From: Chryseobacterium sp. CY350
GTDB taxonomy: Bacteria; Bacteroidota; Bacteroidia; Flavobacteriales; Weeksellaceae
Length of the DNA stretch: 64,000 nucleotides
Direction of reading: 5' to 3'
Assembly: GCF_027945075.1 (NCBI RefSeq)
Contig: NZ_CP116034.1
Span: 744,001-808,000 of the forward strand
The notes beneath the pieces are model-generated. The model saw only the letters and a list, made by a program, of their open reading frames with translations, had not been told where the DNA came from and searched no databases. A program made the position numbers and the translations under genes. This document shows, piece after piece, positions 25,589-34,335 of the stretch (the first letter of the stretch is position 1; each line of letters starts with the position of its first letter).

Positions 25589-26176
25589 TTAAATAGAGTC
25601 TTTTGATAGATTTTTTTTACGAATTCTGCTGACAGTTTCCGGAGCTAAACCTAAAAATGAAGCAATCAAATTGTGTGGAATTCTTCTGATCACTTCGGGA
25701 TTTTTCTTAGAAAATTCAAGATATTTCTCTTCAGCGGTATAGCTGTTTGAAGCGATTAAACGATAATCTTTCGTTACCAAACTGTTCTGATACAGAATCC
25801 TGAAGTAACGATCCATCATCGGAATTTTCAGCATTAATTTATCGTAGTCATCAAGACTGATTGTCAGCAATTCTGTTTCTTCAACGGCACTAATATTCAG
25901 CAATGCTTTGTCCTGACTGATAAAACTTTTAAAATCTGAAATCCACCAGCCTTCAAAGGCAAACATATTGATGTTTTCACCACCTTTTTCATCAACAAAA
26001 TAAGATTTCAACAATCCTTTGCTTACGAAAGAAAGATGTGTACATATATTTCCTTCCTGTAGCAAAAACTGTTTTCTTTTTAATTTTTTAACCGAAAAAA
26101 AAGTTTGTAGCTCACTTTTTTCTTGTTCGGTCAAATGAACTTTATTCTGAATATGTGAAATGAGAACGTCAAACAT
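25589..26176 (-). CDS. Crp/Fnr family transcriptional regulator
   Basis: 195 residues; beta-roll sensor (KQFLLQEGNICTHLSFVSKG) and winged helix with GLAPETVSRIRKK, which retains the FNR-type Glu-x-x-Ser-Arg. It lies directly upstream of the epimerase gene on the same strand (97-bp gap), with a TGAT-N4-ATCA box in that gap. Inference: it controls the epimerase and perhaps itself. No cysteine cluster for an iron-sulfur sensor is seen. Confidence 0.9.
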   Translation of the reverse strand: MFDVLISHIQNKVHLTEQEKSELQTFFSVKKLKRKQFLLQEGNICTHLSFVSKGLLKSYFVDEKGGENINMFAFEGWWISDFKSFISQDKALLNISAVEETELLTISLDDYDKLMLKIPMMDRYFRILYQNSLVTKDYRLIASNSYTAEEKYLEFSKKNPEVIRRIPHNLIASFLGLAPETVSRIRKKNLSKDSI

Positions 26177-26245
26177 TTTTTAGATAATATAATGTAAATT
26201 AATATTTCAAATCATATACGCTGATCTCCTATGTTGATTTCTTCC

Positions 26246-26641
26246 TTAAACCAATGGTTGATTTTCTTCACGACTATTTTTTACGTAAAACCATAACAGC
26301 ACAAAAAGGTATAAGCAGTGGAGTAGTTGTGCTTCAATGGCGGTCCAGTTTTCGACCGAACTGCTTCCGAAAATCAAAATTGTCATCAGAGAAATCGCTG
26401 CATAAATTGTTAATTTAGGTTTAAAACCAATCAACAGAGCAATTCCTACAATAGCTTCCAAAAAAGGTAAAATATATCCAAACGGAGTAATCAAAACTTC
26501 AGGAATTGCTGACTTTTCCATAGATTTCACCATTCCTTCGGTGAAAGTCTGGAGTTTCGGAATTCTTACCAATCCGTGTCCGACCAGCGAAATAGAGATC
26601 GGCAGTCTTAGGAAAAAGAATAAGGTTTTGAATTCTTTCAT
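26246..26641 (-). CDS. DoxX family membrane protein
   Basis: 131 residues with four hydrophobic segments. It has the DoxX-type opening (FLRLPISISLVGHGLVRIPK), then FGYILPFLEAIVGIALLIGF and a final LHCLYLFVLLWFYV helix. The role of small DoxX proteins is not firmly established; some relate to thiosulfate or redox metabolism. It lies 58 bp downstream of an NAD-dependent dehydrogenase gene and is probably co-transcribed with it. Confidence 0.85.
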   Translation of the reverse strand: MKEFKTLFFFLRLPISISLVGHGLVRIPKLQTFTEGMVKSMEKSAIPEVLITPFGYILPFLEAIVGIALLIGFKPKLTIYAAISLMTILIFGSSSVENWTAIEAQLLHCLYLFVLLWFYVKNSREENQPLV

Positions 26642-26699
26642 AGAGTTATTTTTGGTATTGGTTAATTTTAATGAAAGTTTTTTTCTTGAGTTTAAATAT

Positions 26700-27575
26700 T
26701 TAATTCTGACCTCGGTTCTTCTTTAAGTAATTAATGATCCCAATTACGTCATCTTTACCGAAACCATCGTTTTGAGCAGATTGATAGGTTTCTAATAAAG
26801 TATGAGACAAAGGAAAATCTGCACCAGCGTTTTTCGCCAAAAGAATATCTTTTAGCATTAAATCTAAAGAAAATGCAGGTTTGTAATCATCTTCTATCAA
26901 CAGTGGAGTTTTAACTTTGGTCGCACCGCTTCCGCTGGCACTTTCGTTGATAATTTCAAGCATGTCTTTTCTATTGATTCCCAACTTGTCGGAGAGTAAT
27001 ATTGTCTCTGCTAAACCTTGATATAGTGCCGAAATAAAATAGTTGACCGATAGTTTTGCGGCCAGACCTTTTCCGTTTTTGCCTAAATGTTTGATCTCCT
27101 TTCCGAGCTTTTCTAAATAAGGAGCTGCTTTTTCTACATCTTTATCTTCGCCACCAACCATAAATATTAACGTTCCTTCTTCGGCAGGTTTTGTGCTTCC
27201 CGCAACCGGAGCGTCAAGGAATGAGGCTTCTTTAATTTTAACGGCATCAGCAATTTTTGTGCTTTCTTCGGGTGAAATTGTACTCATGTCGATAAAAAGT
27301 TTATCTGCGATATTTAATTCTAAGATCTGCATAAAGACATCTTTTACTGCTTCGTCATTGGTCAACATCGTAAAAATAATATCACTTTCTTTAACCAGCT
27401 CTTTCACATTAGAAGCTACTTTCGATTTTATTTTGAAATCTTCTGTTTTTGATGAATTCCTGTTGTAAACGATTAACGGGAATCCTGCTTTTTCAAGATT
27501 TTTTGCCATCGGATGTCCCATGTTTCCCAAACCGATAAAACCTACTTTTTCTGTATTCATTTTTATTTCCATCAA
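26700..27575 (-). CDS. NAD(P)-dependent beta-hydroxyacid dehydrogenase family protein
   Basis: 291 residues; a start at Met6 (MNTEKVGFIG) is equally possible. The Rossmann motif is GFIGLGNMGHPMAKNLEKAG. The substrate loop DAPVAGSTKPAEEGTL and catalytic Lys in GLAAKLSVNYF follow the 3-hydroxyisobutyrate/glyoxylate reductase pattern. It may be a succinic semialdehyde or glyoxylate reductase; the exact substrate cannot be told. It leads the probable operon with DoxX. Confidence 0.9.
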   Translation of the reverse strand: MMEIKMNTEKVGFIGLGNMGHPMAKNLEKAGFPLIVYNRNSSKTEDFKIKSKVASNVKELVKESDIIFTMLTNDEAVKDVFMQILELNIADKLFIDMSTISPEESTKIADAVKIKEASFLDAPVAGSTKPAEEGTLIFMVGGEDKDVEKAAPYLEKLGKEIKHLGKNGKGLAAKLSVNYFISALYQGLAETILLSDKLGINRKDMLEIINESASGSGATKVKTPLLIEDDYKPAFSLDLMLKDILLAKNAGADFPLSHTLLETYQSAQNDGFGKDDVIGIINYLKKNRGQN

Positions 27576-27774
27576 CTTAATAATTTAAGATTTTGTTGCT
27601 ATTTTAGTACTGTTCACTTTTCTTTTTTAAACGACTCTCCAGTCTAAAGGCTTAAACTCATCAAAAAAGCTACCAAGAAATGTTTGAAATATTAAATTAT
27701 CTTTTTAAATCAAAAAAAATATGCTCTGAAAGTTTTATAACTAATAATTTGACTCTGGTAAGAACTAAAGGCAT

Positions 27775-27802
27775 AAAAAAAGCAGTTTCGATTTGAAACT
27801 GC
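27775..27802 (-). terminator. Terminator after the old yellow enzyme gene
   Basis: GCAGTTTC (27782-27789) pairs with GAAACTGC (27795-27802). On the minus strand it is followed by a T-run (the A-run at 27775-27781). Confidence 0.85.
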
Positions 27803-27823
27803 TTCTCTCTTTTTGTAAATCAC

Positions 27824-28885
27824 TTAGTAAAGTACTGCCAGACTTTCTGCAGAAAAATCTGCAATTTCTTCATTTCTGCCTTCCTTTATTTTTTGTACCC
27901 ACTCAGGATCAGTCAGCAAAGCCCTACCTACTGCAACGAGATCAAAATCCTGACGATCAAGACGTCGAGTCAATTCGGAAAGATCACTTTTTTCACTTCC
28001 TTCACCTGCAAACGCGCTCATGAAATCACCTTTTAAACCTACAGATCCTACCGTGATAGTTGGCTGGCCGGTTATTTTCTTTGCCCAACCTGCGAAATTA
28101 AGATCTGAATCTTCAAATTCCGGTTCCCAAAAGCGACGTTGTGAACAATGGAAAATATCAACTCCGGCTTCTTTCATTGGCAAAAGCCATTCTTCCATTT
28201 CCATTGGAGTCGTAGCCAATCTTGCTTTATAATCCTGCTGTTTCCATTGAGAAAGTCGTATAATAATTGTAAAATCTTCGCCAACCGCAGCTCTCATTGC
28301 TTTAATGACATCAATGGCAAATTTGCTTCTTTCTTTCAACGTTTTACCTCCGTATTCATCTGTTCTGGTATTGGTAACTTCCCAGAAAAACTGATCAATC
28401 AGATAACCGTGTGCGCCATGAATTTCCAATACATCAAATCCTAAATCTTTAGCAGATTTTGCCGAAGCCGCAAATTGTGCAATCGTATCCTGAATATCTT
28501 CCAAAGTCATCGTTGAAGCTTTCTCCATCTCACCAATTGGATAGTCTGCAGAACTTCTTGTATCACCAACATGCCAAATTTGCGGACCCATTTTACCTCC
28601 GTTTTTGTGTACGGCATCGATTACATTTTTCCAGCCGTTCAAAGCCTCCGTACCGTAAAAATCAGGTATGTTTTGCATGTTTTTCGATGCAGGTCTTTTT
28701 ATTACCGTTCCTTCAGATAAAATTAATCCTACGTTTGCGGCAGCACGTCTTGCATAATATTCTTCAATTTGTTTCGTAGGTACACCATTGTCAGACTGAG
28801 CTCTGGTCATTGGCGCCATCACAAGGCGGTTTTTTAATGTAAGATTTTTATACGTAAATTGCGTAAATAATTTTTCTATACTCAT
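27824..28885 (-). CDS. Alkene reductase, old yellow enzyme family (NADH:flavin oxidoreductase)
   Basis: A 353-residue FMN-dependent TIM barrel. Visible motifs: NRLVMAPMTRAQS (FMN binding), PQIWHVGDTRS, FDVLEIHGAHGYLIDQFF, then VGRALLTDPEWV at the C-terminus. The family reduces activated C=C bonds, for example quinones and reactive carbonyls. It is divergent from an HxlR regulator gene, with shared GTAAC repeats between them. This is a common quinone/electrophile-sensing arrangement. Confidence 0.94.
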   Translation of the reverse strand: MSIEKLFTQFTYKNLTLKNRLVMAPMTRAQSDNGVPTKQIEEYYARRAAANVGLILSEGTVIKRPASKNMQNIPDFYGTEALNGWKNVIDAVHKNGGKMGPQIWHVGDTRSSADYPIGEMEKASTMTLEDIQDTIAQFAASAKSAKDLGFDVLEIHGAHGYLIDQFFWEVTNTRTDEYGGKTLKERSKFAIDVIKAMRAAVGEDFTIIIRLSQWKQQDYKARLATTPMEMEEWLLPMKEAGVDIFHCSQRRFWEPEFEDSDLNFAGWAKKITGQPTITVGSVGLKGDFMSAFAGEGSEKSDLSELTRRLDRQDFDLVAVGRALLTDPEWVQKIKEGRNEEIADFSAESLAVLY

Positions 28886-28926
28886 TTAAAAATATTTAAT
28901 TTTAAGATTTATTAATTGTTACACAA

Positions 28927-29015
28927 AGTAACTAATAATAGTTCACTTTTGTATCTTTAAATTAAAAAAAACAGGTAACTTTGTGGTAACTCACAATAGT
29001 AACAAAATAGTAACC
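28927..29015. promoter_or_regulatory. Divergent promoter with five GTAAC repeats (HxlR operator)
   Basis: GTAAC starts at 28928, 28975, 28986, 28999 and 29010. The last four form two pairs, each with 11-bp spacing. The hxlR -7 box TAACTTTG (28976-28983) is embedded in the first pair. Near 28926-28949 an imperfect inverted repeat (AAGTAACTA / TAGTTCACTT) covers the likely promoter of the old yellow enzyme gene. Confidence 0.65.
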
Positions 29016-29019
29016 AACC

Positions 29020-29367
29020 ATGAGACAGGAAAAAATTAAACATTGCAGCTGCCCTCTCGGTAAAGCAATGTCGGCTTTAGGCAGTAAATGGAAACCTATT
29101 ATTGTATTGGTCATTAAAGACCGTACATTGAGGTTTGGAGAAATTGCGGCACGAATTTCAGTGATTTCCAGAAAGGTTCTTACCGATCAGCTGAGAGAGA
29201 TGGAGGAAGATCATCTCGTAATACGTCAGGAATTTAAAGAGCTTCCGCCAAGAGTAGAATATCATCTCACAGAAAAAGGTATTGCACTGTTACCGATTCT
29301 AAATTTACTTGAAGAGTGGGAACGTGAATTTGAAAAAACGGATAAAAGATCAGAAGTTCAGGTTTAA
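29020..29367 (+). CDS. HxlR family transcriptional regulator
   Basis: A 115-residue winged-helix protein (GSKWKPIIVLVIKD, RFGEIAARI, SRKVLTDQLREMEED, YHLTEKG). Cysteines 9 and 11 in KHCSCPLG sit at the N-terminus, where HxlR/QorR/YodB-type regulators carry their redox-sensing cysteine. Inference: it represses the divergent old yellow enzyme gene and its own promoter through the GTAAC repeats and is released by electrophiles or quinones. Confidence 0.92.
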   Translation: MRQEKIKHCSCPLGKAMSALGSKWKPIIVLVIKDRTLRFGEIAARISVISRKVLTDQLREMEEDHLVIRQEFKELPPRVEYHLTEKGIALLPILNLLEEWEREFEKTDKRSEVQV

Positions 29368-29415
29368 ATCAATTATAAAAATTTAAGGATTAATTCTCCA
29401 TATTATCAGTATTTA

Positions 29416-30042
29416 ATGAAAGTAATCGATATCGAAAACTGGAAGCGAAAAGAACATTTCGAATTTTTCTCAAAAATGGCTAGTCCATATTTTGGTCTTA
29501 CCACAGAAGTAGATTGTACGCTGGCTTATGAAAAAGCAAAGAACAATAATTATTCTTTTTTTGCTTCTTACATGTACAAATCGATGGTTGCAATAAATAC
29601 CGTTGATGAACTTAAAATGCGAATAGTAGATGATGAAGTAATTCTTTTTGACGAGGTGCACGTGGGAAGTACGATAGGTAGAGATGATGGCACTTTCGGA
29701 TTCTCGTTTTTCCATTATTCAGCAGACTTTGACGTATTTAATGAAAGATTGCAGAACCAGATCAAAACCGTACAAAATTCTGTCGGTTTAGGGATCAGCA
29801 ACGATGTTTTACCGATCAATCATATAAGACACACCACCATTCCTTGGAATTCTTTCAGTGCATTATTGCATCCGACAAACTTTGATCCCAAAGAATGCAT
29901 TCCCAAGATAGCCTTTGGTAAATTTAATGTGAAAGACGGTAAAAAATATCTTCCGATTTCTGTTGAAGCACATCATGGTTTAGCAGACGGACTTCATCTT
30001 TCAAAGTATCTTGAGGAATTTCAAAAACAGCTCGATCGTTAA
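29416..30042 (+). CDS. Chloramphenicol-acetyltransferase-fold acyltransferase
   Basis: 208 residues, close to classical CAT length. The C-terminal catalytic segment VEAHHGLADGLHLSKYLEEF holds His186-His187 and Asp191-Gly192 in the HHxxxDG motif. FFASYMYKSMVAIN and MRIVDDEVILFDEVHVG match the CAT trimer-interface and acceptor region. The chemistry is acetyl-CoA-dependent O-acylation. Whether the acceptor is chloramphenicol is unknown; many flavobacterial chromosomal homologues are untested. It follows the hxlR gene by 48 bp and may share its control. Confidence 0.85.
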   Translation: MKVIDIENWKRKEHFEFFSKMASPYFGLTTEVDCTLAYEKAKNNNYSFFASYMYKSMVAINTVDELKMRIVDDEVILFDEVHVGSTIGRDDGTFGFSFFHYSADFDVFNERLQNQIKTVQNSVGLGISNDVLPINHIRHTTIPWNSFSALLHPTNFDPKECIPKIAFGKFNVKDGKKYLPISVEAHHGLADGLHLSKYLEEFQKQLDR

Positions 30043-30054
30043 AAAAAAAATTAG

Positions 30055-30804
30055 TTACCAGTTATTCAGACCGTTTTCCAGAGCTTTTTTATAATTTATT
30101 TCATTAAAAGTATAAAGATCAGGAGATTTGTGAGCACCGCCGCGACGTTGCTCATCAAGCTTCGTAAGAATTTCCAAATTCTTAATTTTTCTGTAAAAAT
30201 TTCCTCTATTGAGTTCTTTTCCTAATATTGTTTCATATAATTTCTGAAGTTCAGAAAGCGTAAATTTTTCCGGCAAAAGATTGTATCCTATTGGTTTATA
30301 AGAAATTCTTTCCCTTAAAGTCAATAATGCTTTATCGATGATCTCACGATGATCCATTGCGAGGTCAATCTCCGAAAGTTGACTAAGATAAATCCATTCA
30401 CATTTTTCACTGAACTCATCAACAATCAGCTTTGCATTGTCGGGATTATAGAGCGCGTAATATCCGATAGAAACAAAACGCTGTTTGTGCCATAATGTGT
30501 CATCAAAGTCTTCGAAGTATCTTTCGCTGCGTTTATTTTTACCAAAAACTGCAAATTCCTCCAAATAAACATCAGAAATTCCGGCTCTTTCTTTTAAGAC
30601 TCTTTTGGCAGCATCATCCATATCTTCATCTTTTTTTACATAACCTCCGGGTAGTAGCCACTGTTTGCGATAAGTCATCTGAAGAAGAAGAACTTTAAGC
30701 TCGTTTTTATCAAAACCAAAAACTACGGGATCAGTTGATAAATGTGGAAGAAATAAATCTTTAGCCTCCTCAGATTTTTGTAAAAATTGTTGTTGTGGAT
30801 CCAT
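30055..30804 (-). CDS. Nudix-domain transcriptional regulator (NrtR/AraR type)
   Basis: 249 residues from the ATG at 30804 (MDPQQQFLQKSEEAKD). The -7 box at 30828-30835 rules out the in-frame start at 30888. A Nudix fold covers residues 20-165, with a degenerate box (GGYVKKDEDMDDAAKRVLKE, where the usual REUxEE is RVLKER). This indicates ligand sensing rather than hydrolysis. The C-terminal winged helix includes FTLSELQKLYETILGKELNR. Regulators of this class in Bacteroidota sense NAD-related or sugar ligands. It is divergent from a sugar transporter gene, so sugar control is likely. Confidence 0.88.
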   Translation of the reverse strand: MDPQQQFLQKSEEAKDLFLPHLSTDPVVFGFDKNELKVLLLQMTYRKQWLLPGGYVKKDEDMDDAAKRVLKERAGISDVYLEEFAVFGKNKRSERYFEDFDDTLWHKQRFVSIGYYALYNPDNAKLIVDEFSEKCEWIYLSQLSEIDLAMDHREIIDKALLTLRERISYKPIGYNLLPEKFTLSELQKLYETILGKELNRGNFYRKIKNLEILTKLDEQRRGGAHKSPDLYTFNEINYKKALENGLNNW

Positions 30805-30827
30805 AAATATTCGAATGTCTGATGATA

Positions 30828-30835
30828 CAAATTTA
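30828..30835 (-). promoter_or_regulatory. -7 box of the Nudix regulator gene
   Basis: The minus strand reads TAAATTTG, matching TAnnTTTG, 24 bp before the ATG at 30804. Confidence 0.55.
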
Positions 30836-31054
30836 ACCCTAAATATATTAAGATTTTTATAAACAAAAAAAATCGCTAAATAGTTCAAAATGAAGCAATA
30901 ATAAATTTCCAGTTGTTTTTTCGGGCTGCAATTCTAGGAATCGAGATATAATGTAACACCCAGAAGTATATAAAACTAAGAAAATTTAATGTCTCAAATG
31001 GAGATTTTATCGCCAAAAGCATTTATCTTTATCGTTTCTTTAAATTTAATGTTT

Positions 31055-32479
31055 ATGATCAATAATGAAGTAAAATCTGTCAACAGGAATTATACTGTTC
31101 CTTTGATAACCATTACACTTTTATTTTTTATGTGGGGATTCATCACCTGTATGAATGATATTCTTATTCCTTATCTGAAACAGCTTTTCAATCTCACTTT
31201 TTTCGAATCGATGCTTGTTCAGTTTTGTTTCTTTGGAGCTTACTTTATCGGCTCGCTTATTTACTTTCTGGTCTCCATGACCGGTGGCGATCCCATTAAT
31301 AAAGTAGGATACAAGAAAGGAATTCTTTTCGGAATTTTCCTTGCAGCTTTTGGCTGTGTGCTTTTCTATCCGGCAGCCACACTGTCTTCTTACGGATTGT
31401 TTTTAGGAGCATTATTTGTTCTCGGATTAGGATTTACAGTTTTACAGATCACTGCCAACGCTTATGTTTCGCTTTTGGGTTCGGAAGAATCTGCATCCAG
31501 CCGGCTCAATATGACCCAGGCTTTTAATGCATTCGGAACTACTATTGCACCGGTTTTGGGAGGACATTTAATTTTTGAATTTTTCTCTGCCGATGACGGC
31601 TCTTTTTCTGCAGTAGCAACGAGAATTCCATATCTGATTTTTGCAGGAATATTGCTTTTGGTAGCATTATTAATTTCAAGAGTTCAATTGCCATCATTTC
31701 AGACAGACGAGCAGGAAACCGTTACTGGTTTAGGTGCACTTCAGTATTCGCATCTCTTATTTGGTGTCTTTGCCATGTTCTGTTATGTAGGTGGCGAAGT
31801 TGCAGTAGGAAGTTTTATCATCAGCTTTCTAGAGCAGCCACAGGTGATGAATCTCAATGAAGTAGTAAGCAAAAACTACCTTTCGCTTTATTGGGGCGGT
31901 GCAATGATCGGGCGTTTTCTGGGAGCAATCTCACTAAATCAATCGATCAGTCAGGGTAAAAAAGTATTGTATATGATTGGCGCTGCAACTGCTGTTTTTC
32001 TTGTAATTTTCAGCATCGTAGATCTTACATTTTCGCAGATCAGTTTCTTTTTAGTATTTATCGTACTGAATTTTATTGCATTCTTTATAGGAAAATCTGC
32101 TCCGGCAAGAACGCTATCTATCTTTGCAGGAATCAATGTACTGCTATTAATTTCTGCCATGCTGAATCACGGCGAACTGGCAATGTACAGCATTTTGGGC
32201 ATCGGAATTTTCAACTCTATTATGTTCTCAAATATTTATACTTTAGCCATTTCAGGTTTAGGGAAATACACGAGCCAAGGTTCTTCATTGGTGGTAATGG
32301 CCATCCTTGGTGGAGCAATTGTTCCAATTTTTCAGGGATATTTGGCAGATATTTTCGGAGTACAGCATTCCTTTATCATTCCGGTATTCTGTTATCTTGT
32401 GATCCTGATTTTCGGCGCTTATTGCACAAAATATTTAGGTCATGTAAAACAGGATGTTGATGCTAAATCAGGACATTGA
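31055..32479 (+). CDS. Sugar MFS transporter (FucP/glucose-galactose type)
   Basis: 474 residues from the ATG at 31055 (MINNEVKSVNRNYTVPL), the length usual for the family. An in-frame ATG at 30989 would add 22 residues. About twelve membrane helices are apparent. Signatures are FFMWGFITCMNDILIPYLKQ, FFGAYFIGS and SSRLNMTQAFNAFGTTIAP, typical of the FucP/GluP proton-sugar symporters. It is divergent from the Nudix regulator and ends at a strong terminator. The sugar cannot be told from the sequence. Confidence 0.91.
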   Translation: MINNEVKSVNRNYTVPLITITLLFFMWGFITCMNDILIPYLKQLFNLTFFESMLVQFCFFGAYFIGSLIYFLVSMTGGDPINKVGYKKGILFGIFLAAFGCVLFYPAATLSSYGLFLGALFVLGLGFTVLQITANAYVSLLGSEESASSRLNMTQAFNAFGTTIAPVLGGHLIFEFFSADDGSFSAVATRIPYLIFAGILLLVALLISRVQLPSFQTDEQETVTGLGALQYSHLLFGVFAMFCYVGGEVAVGSFIISFLEQPQVMNLNEVVSKNYLSLYWGGAMIGRFLGAISLNQSISQGKKVLYMIGAATAVFLVIFSIVDLTFSQISFFLVFIVLNFIAFFIGKSAPARTLSIFAGINVLLLISAMLNHGELAMYSILGIGIFNSIMFSNIYTLAISGLGKYTSQGSSLVVMAILGGAIVPIFQGYLADIFGVQHSFIIPVFCYLVILIFGAYCTKYLGHVKQDVDAKSGH

Positions 32480-32501
32480 TATTTCTGAATTTTAAAATAT
32501 G

Positions 32502-32530
32502 AAACCTGCTTTTGAGCAGGTTTTTTTTGA
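32502..32530 (+). terminator. Terminator after the sugar transporter gene
   Basis: AACCTGCT (32503-32510) pairs with AGCAGGTT (32515-32522), followed by eight T. Confidence 0.92.
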
Positions 32531-32543
32531 TTTATAATTAAAA

Positions 32544-34205
32544 TTAAGCTTCTTCAATTATTTCATCAAATATTACAGGATCAGCGACTTCCTGAAAACG
32601 CTCCCAATCAGCTTCAATTGCTCTATTTGTTTTCATTTGTTCTTCAAGCTTTAATGTCTCTCGATACTGCTTCGCTTCTGCCAGAAGTGTCCATTTACAA
32701 TTTATACCAAGTCTTTCAATATGATTTTTTAAATCAGTAAGTTCTAGTTTAAAAAATTCTTTTCGTGGATTAATTTTATTAAGTTGATTTTTTAGAAATT
32801 TTCTGTGAAGTTGTCTCTCCAAAGCCGGTGCATCATCACAATAAATCATTGCATGAACATCAAATTCAAATGGAACACTTGCATCACCAAGCTCACGAAC
32901 CCTATCTAAAGGTTCCAGACGTCTTGTCATACCAATTTTATAAATATCATCACCAAAAGAACCAACATTTGAAATAATGTAAACATTACCAGTTTTAGTT
33001 TGTTGTGCCATAGAAATTGCTCTACGATTTTTGTCTTCTGCTGTTGTTAGTTTTTCTTGAAGTTCCTCTAATTTCTGTTGGAGAATCGCTTTCTGTTCTT
33101 CATTTGCTCTGGAAACTTGAGCTTCGGCCTTTTCAATTAATCTTTTTAAAGTCTGCTCCTCTTTTTCAGCATCTTTCATTGCTTTTTCAAATTCTTTTCG
33201 TGCCTTTTCTTCCTCGCGTATCTGTTCTCTGATTTCTCTTTGCTCTTCAAGCTCCAATGACCTTAATTCTTGTGCAACAACTGCCCACTTCAGTTCTTCC
33301 AATCTCGCCTGATGATAAATTTCAGATATTCTTGCATTTCTAAAAGCTTTCCCATTAAAATTTACGATTTGAAAAGCATCGTCAATTTTTTGTTTTAAAA
33401 TTCCGTAATTATCTTTTCTTACCGTTGAAAGAATAGAATCAACTTTACCGTTATAAGCATCAATAACAAAATCTATTGCAGTCTTTTTTCTTTCAACATC
33501 CATATACTCGCAAATTCCAGCTTGTCTGTTAACAATCATCATCTTATTATTCACACGAAGTTTTTTTAAATTCTCCCCAGCATCTTTATGGCTGAAATCT
33601 TCTGCAAGCTGATCTAAAAGTGTGTAATTAGGAATCAGGTATTCATTTCCGTAGCCTTTAATCACGTTTTTCATTGCCTGAATTCTATCTGCAATTTCAT
33701 TTGCTTCACGCAAACTCTTATAAGCGTCACCACCGATTGCTTCAGCTTTGTTTTCTGCGCTTTCAATAATCCGATTGGATTCTCTTACCGCATTTTCATA
33801 CAATAATTCTATTTCTCGATGTTTTTTTTCCGTAAGTTCTTTAATATTCTTTCTTGACTCTTTAGCATTTTCTTGCGCTTCCATCAATACTTGATTTCCC
33901 TGTTCCCTCAGTTTTTCATAATCTTTCTGAGCTTTTTTAAGAAGATATTCGCATTCAACTTTTACATTTATTATATTTTCATATTGACTTAATTCTACAA
34001 TTTTATCTTTCATTTGAAGATTAGTCGCCTGAAGATTTAGATTTGCGACATTAAGAGTTTGAATTTCACTTTTAAGCAAATTGTTTTGTACTTCTAATTC
34101 ATTAAATTTCACATCCTTTGTTGTAGCTTCTTTTTTTAATTTCTTAAACTTAATGTAGAGGTAAATTAGAAGAATGGATAATAGTAAAATTAAAATAGTT
34201 CCCAT
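32544..34205 (-). CDS. Membrane-anchored DUF4041 / GIY-YIG (T5orf172-like) nuclease-domain protein
   Basis: 553 residues from the ATG at 34205. Residues 1-18 form one membrane segment (MGTILILLLSILLIYLYI). A long coiled coil (about 20-160) follows, then a DUF4041 region (about 170-300), a second highly charged coiled coil (about 300-400) and a C-terminal GIY-YIG/Mug113 domain from about residue 405 (GNVYIISNV, DIYKIGMTRR, with conserved RVRELGDAS and ALERQLHRKF). GIY-YIG domains cut DNA; DUF4041 proteins occur in phages and scattered bacterial loci and have no proven function. A start at 34280 would add a non-conserved tail. The gene is isolated, with a palindrome array upstream. Confidence 0.87.
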   Translation of the reverse strand: MGTILILLLSILLIYLYIKFKKLKKEATTKDVKFNELEVQNNLLKSEIQTLNVANLNLQATNLQMKDKIVELSQYENIINVKVECEYLLKKAQKDYEKLREQGNQVLMEAQENAKESRKNIKELTEKKHREIELLYENAVRESNRIIESAENKAEAIGGDAYKSLREANEIADRIQAMKNVIKGYGNEYLIPNYTLLDQLAEDFSHKDAGENLKKLRVNNKMMIVNRQAGICEYMDVERKKTAIDFVIDAYNGKVDSILSTVRKDNYGILKQKIDDAFQIVNFNGKAFRNARISEIYHQARLEELKWAVVAQELRSLELEEQREIREQIREEEKARKEFEKAMKDAEKEEQTLKRLIEKAEAQVSRANEEQKAILQQKLEELQEKLTTAEDKNRRAISMAQQTKTGNVYIISNVGSFGDDIYKIGMTRRLEPLDRVRELGDASVPFEFDVHAMIYCDDAPALERQLHRKFLKNQLNKINPRKEFFKLELTDLKNHIERLGINCKWTLLAEAKQYRETLKLEEQMKTNRAIEADWERFQEVADPVIFDEIIEEA

Positions 34206-34335
34206 GATGATTAGTTTATTTGTTTCTGATAAATATATACACAAATTTTTCGGACTCACTAAGGTTTTCCGTAATTTCAAAAATAAACTTTAGTAATGTC
34301 AAAATCAACCGTATTTCCACTGAATATAAACTTCC

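Noticed and set aside
29416..30042. Calling this gene catA, a resistance determinant
   Set aside because: The fold and catalytic motif are clear, but the acceptor is unproven and the genomic context is not a resistance element.
30805..30888. Longer N-terminus for the Nudix regulator
   Set aside because: A -7 box lies between the two starts, so the upstream ATG would not be on the transcript.
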